A DNA stretch of 6,474 nt from Vulcanimicrobiota bacterium (GTDB taxonomy: Bacteria; Vulcanimicrobiota; Vulcanimicrobiia; Eremiobacterales; Eremiobacteraceae): assembly GCA_019232725.1 (NCBI GenBank), contig JAFANK010000260.1, positions 1 through 6,474 of the forward strand, read 5' to 3'. Below are positions 6,245 through 6,474 of this stretch, piece after piece (within the stretch, counting starts at the first letter, position 1; every line of letters starts with the position of its first letter). The notes beneath the pieces are model-generated. The model saw only the letters and a list, made by a program, of their open reading frames with translations, had not been told where the DNA came from and ran no database searches. Position numbers and translations under genes: made by a program.

Positions 6245-6474
6245 TCCGGCCCGAGGCCCGAATCGTGGCAGCCTGCATGCTGGCGGGCGTTATCGCTTGT
6301 ACGGGGTGCACCAAGGTCACGACAGGCACCGGCCCGGCGCCTCACGCTGCGGCCGCCGGTCCTATTCCAGGCGTTTTGCGATACGCCGAAGTCTCGGAGC
6401 CCGATTCCCTGTCGACGCTGCTTTCCACGCAGATCGTGACGGCGGATCTGAGCTATCTCATGTTCTCCTATTTC
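6241..6474 (+). CDS. Second family-5 solute-binding lipoprotein, N-terminal part
   Basis: This reading frame opens with GTG at 6241, overlapping the previous stop as GTGA, and continues for 78 codons to the window end. Residues 1-20 or 1-23 form a lipoprotein signal peptide; both VIAC (C20) and CTGC (C23) could serve as lipobox, with VIAC the better match. The mature start CTKV resembles the CTKI of the preceding protein. After an Ala/Pro-rich spacer, residues 42-78 align without gaps to residues 35-71 of the upstream binding protein with 16 of 37 identities (IPG-x-LRYA, then EP, then LL). It is therefore a diverged tandem paralogue and probably translationally coupled. Internal starts (GTG 6265, ATG 6277) would shorten the signal peptide. 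The ligand-binding domain lies outside the window. Confidence 0.85.
   Translation, partial: MIRPEARIVAACMLAGVIACTGCTKVTTGTGPAPHAAAAGPIPGVLRYAEVSEPDSLSTLLSTQIVTADLSYLMFSYF

Noticed and set aside
1..6474. CRISPR array, tRNA, rRNA, transposase or attachment site
   Set aside because: I saw no regularly spaced repeats, no tRNA-like cloverleaf sequence, no rRNA-like tract and no mobile-element gene or terminal inverted repeats.

Overview
The window reads as GC-rich chromosomal DNA from a diderm (outer-membrane) bacterium. It carries a TolC-type outer-membrane factor, a periplasmic adaptor lipoprotein, several lipobox proteins, a flavin-dependent thymidylate synthase (ThyX), tandem family-5 solute-binding lipoproteins, and a secreted protein with a copper-amine-oxidase-N-like ('stalk') domain. 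That combination would fit Candidatus Eremiobacterota/WPS-2 or a related environmental lineage. This placement is inferred from gene content and was not tested by any search.

Layout: (1) Positions 1-308, minus strand: the N-terminal 102 codons of a secreted stalk-domain protein, with a TTG start behind a strong AAGGAGGG Shine-Dalgarno. (2) Positions 309-529: a divergent intergenic region with a perfect TATAAT on the minus strand and two nested short repeats. (3) Positions 530-1303, plus: thyX. (4) Positions 1362-2690, plus: an RND/MFP-type periplasmic adaptor lipoprotein. (5) Positions 2738-4168, plus: a TolC-family outer-membrane factor. (6) Positions 4218-4610, plus: a small cupredoxin-fold lipoprotein lacking the Cys and second His of a type 1 copper site. 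(7) Positions 4607-6244, plus: a family-5 (DppA/OppA-like) solute-binding lipoprotein. (8) Position 6241 to the window end, plus: the N-terminus of a second, paralogous solute-binding lipoprotein.

Everything from thyX onward is co-directional. Gaps are 58, 47 and 49 nt, followed by two 4-nt stop/start overlaps (TTGA and GTGA), and I see no convincing Rho-independent terminator. The adaptor, TolC, cupredoxin and solute-binding proteins are therefore probably one envelope-focused transcript, possibly including thyX. Adaptor and TolC would form the periplasmic and outer-membrane parts of a tripartite exporter. Its inner-membrane pump is not in the expected place, and no ABC permease or ATPase for the binding proteins is in the window either.

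Most genes are recognisable family members. The points most worth a second look are the ligand-poor cupredoxin, the adaptor/TolC pair without a pump joined to binding-protein genes, a CxC insertion in the adaptor, and the divergent promoter region. I found no clear sign of a wholly new system.
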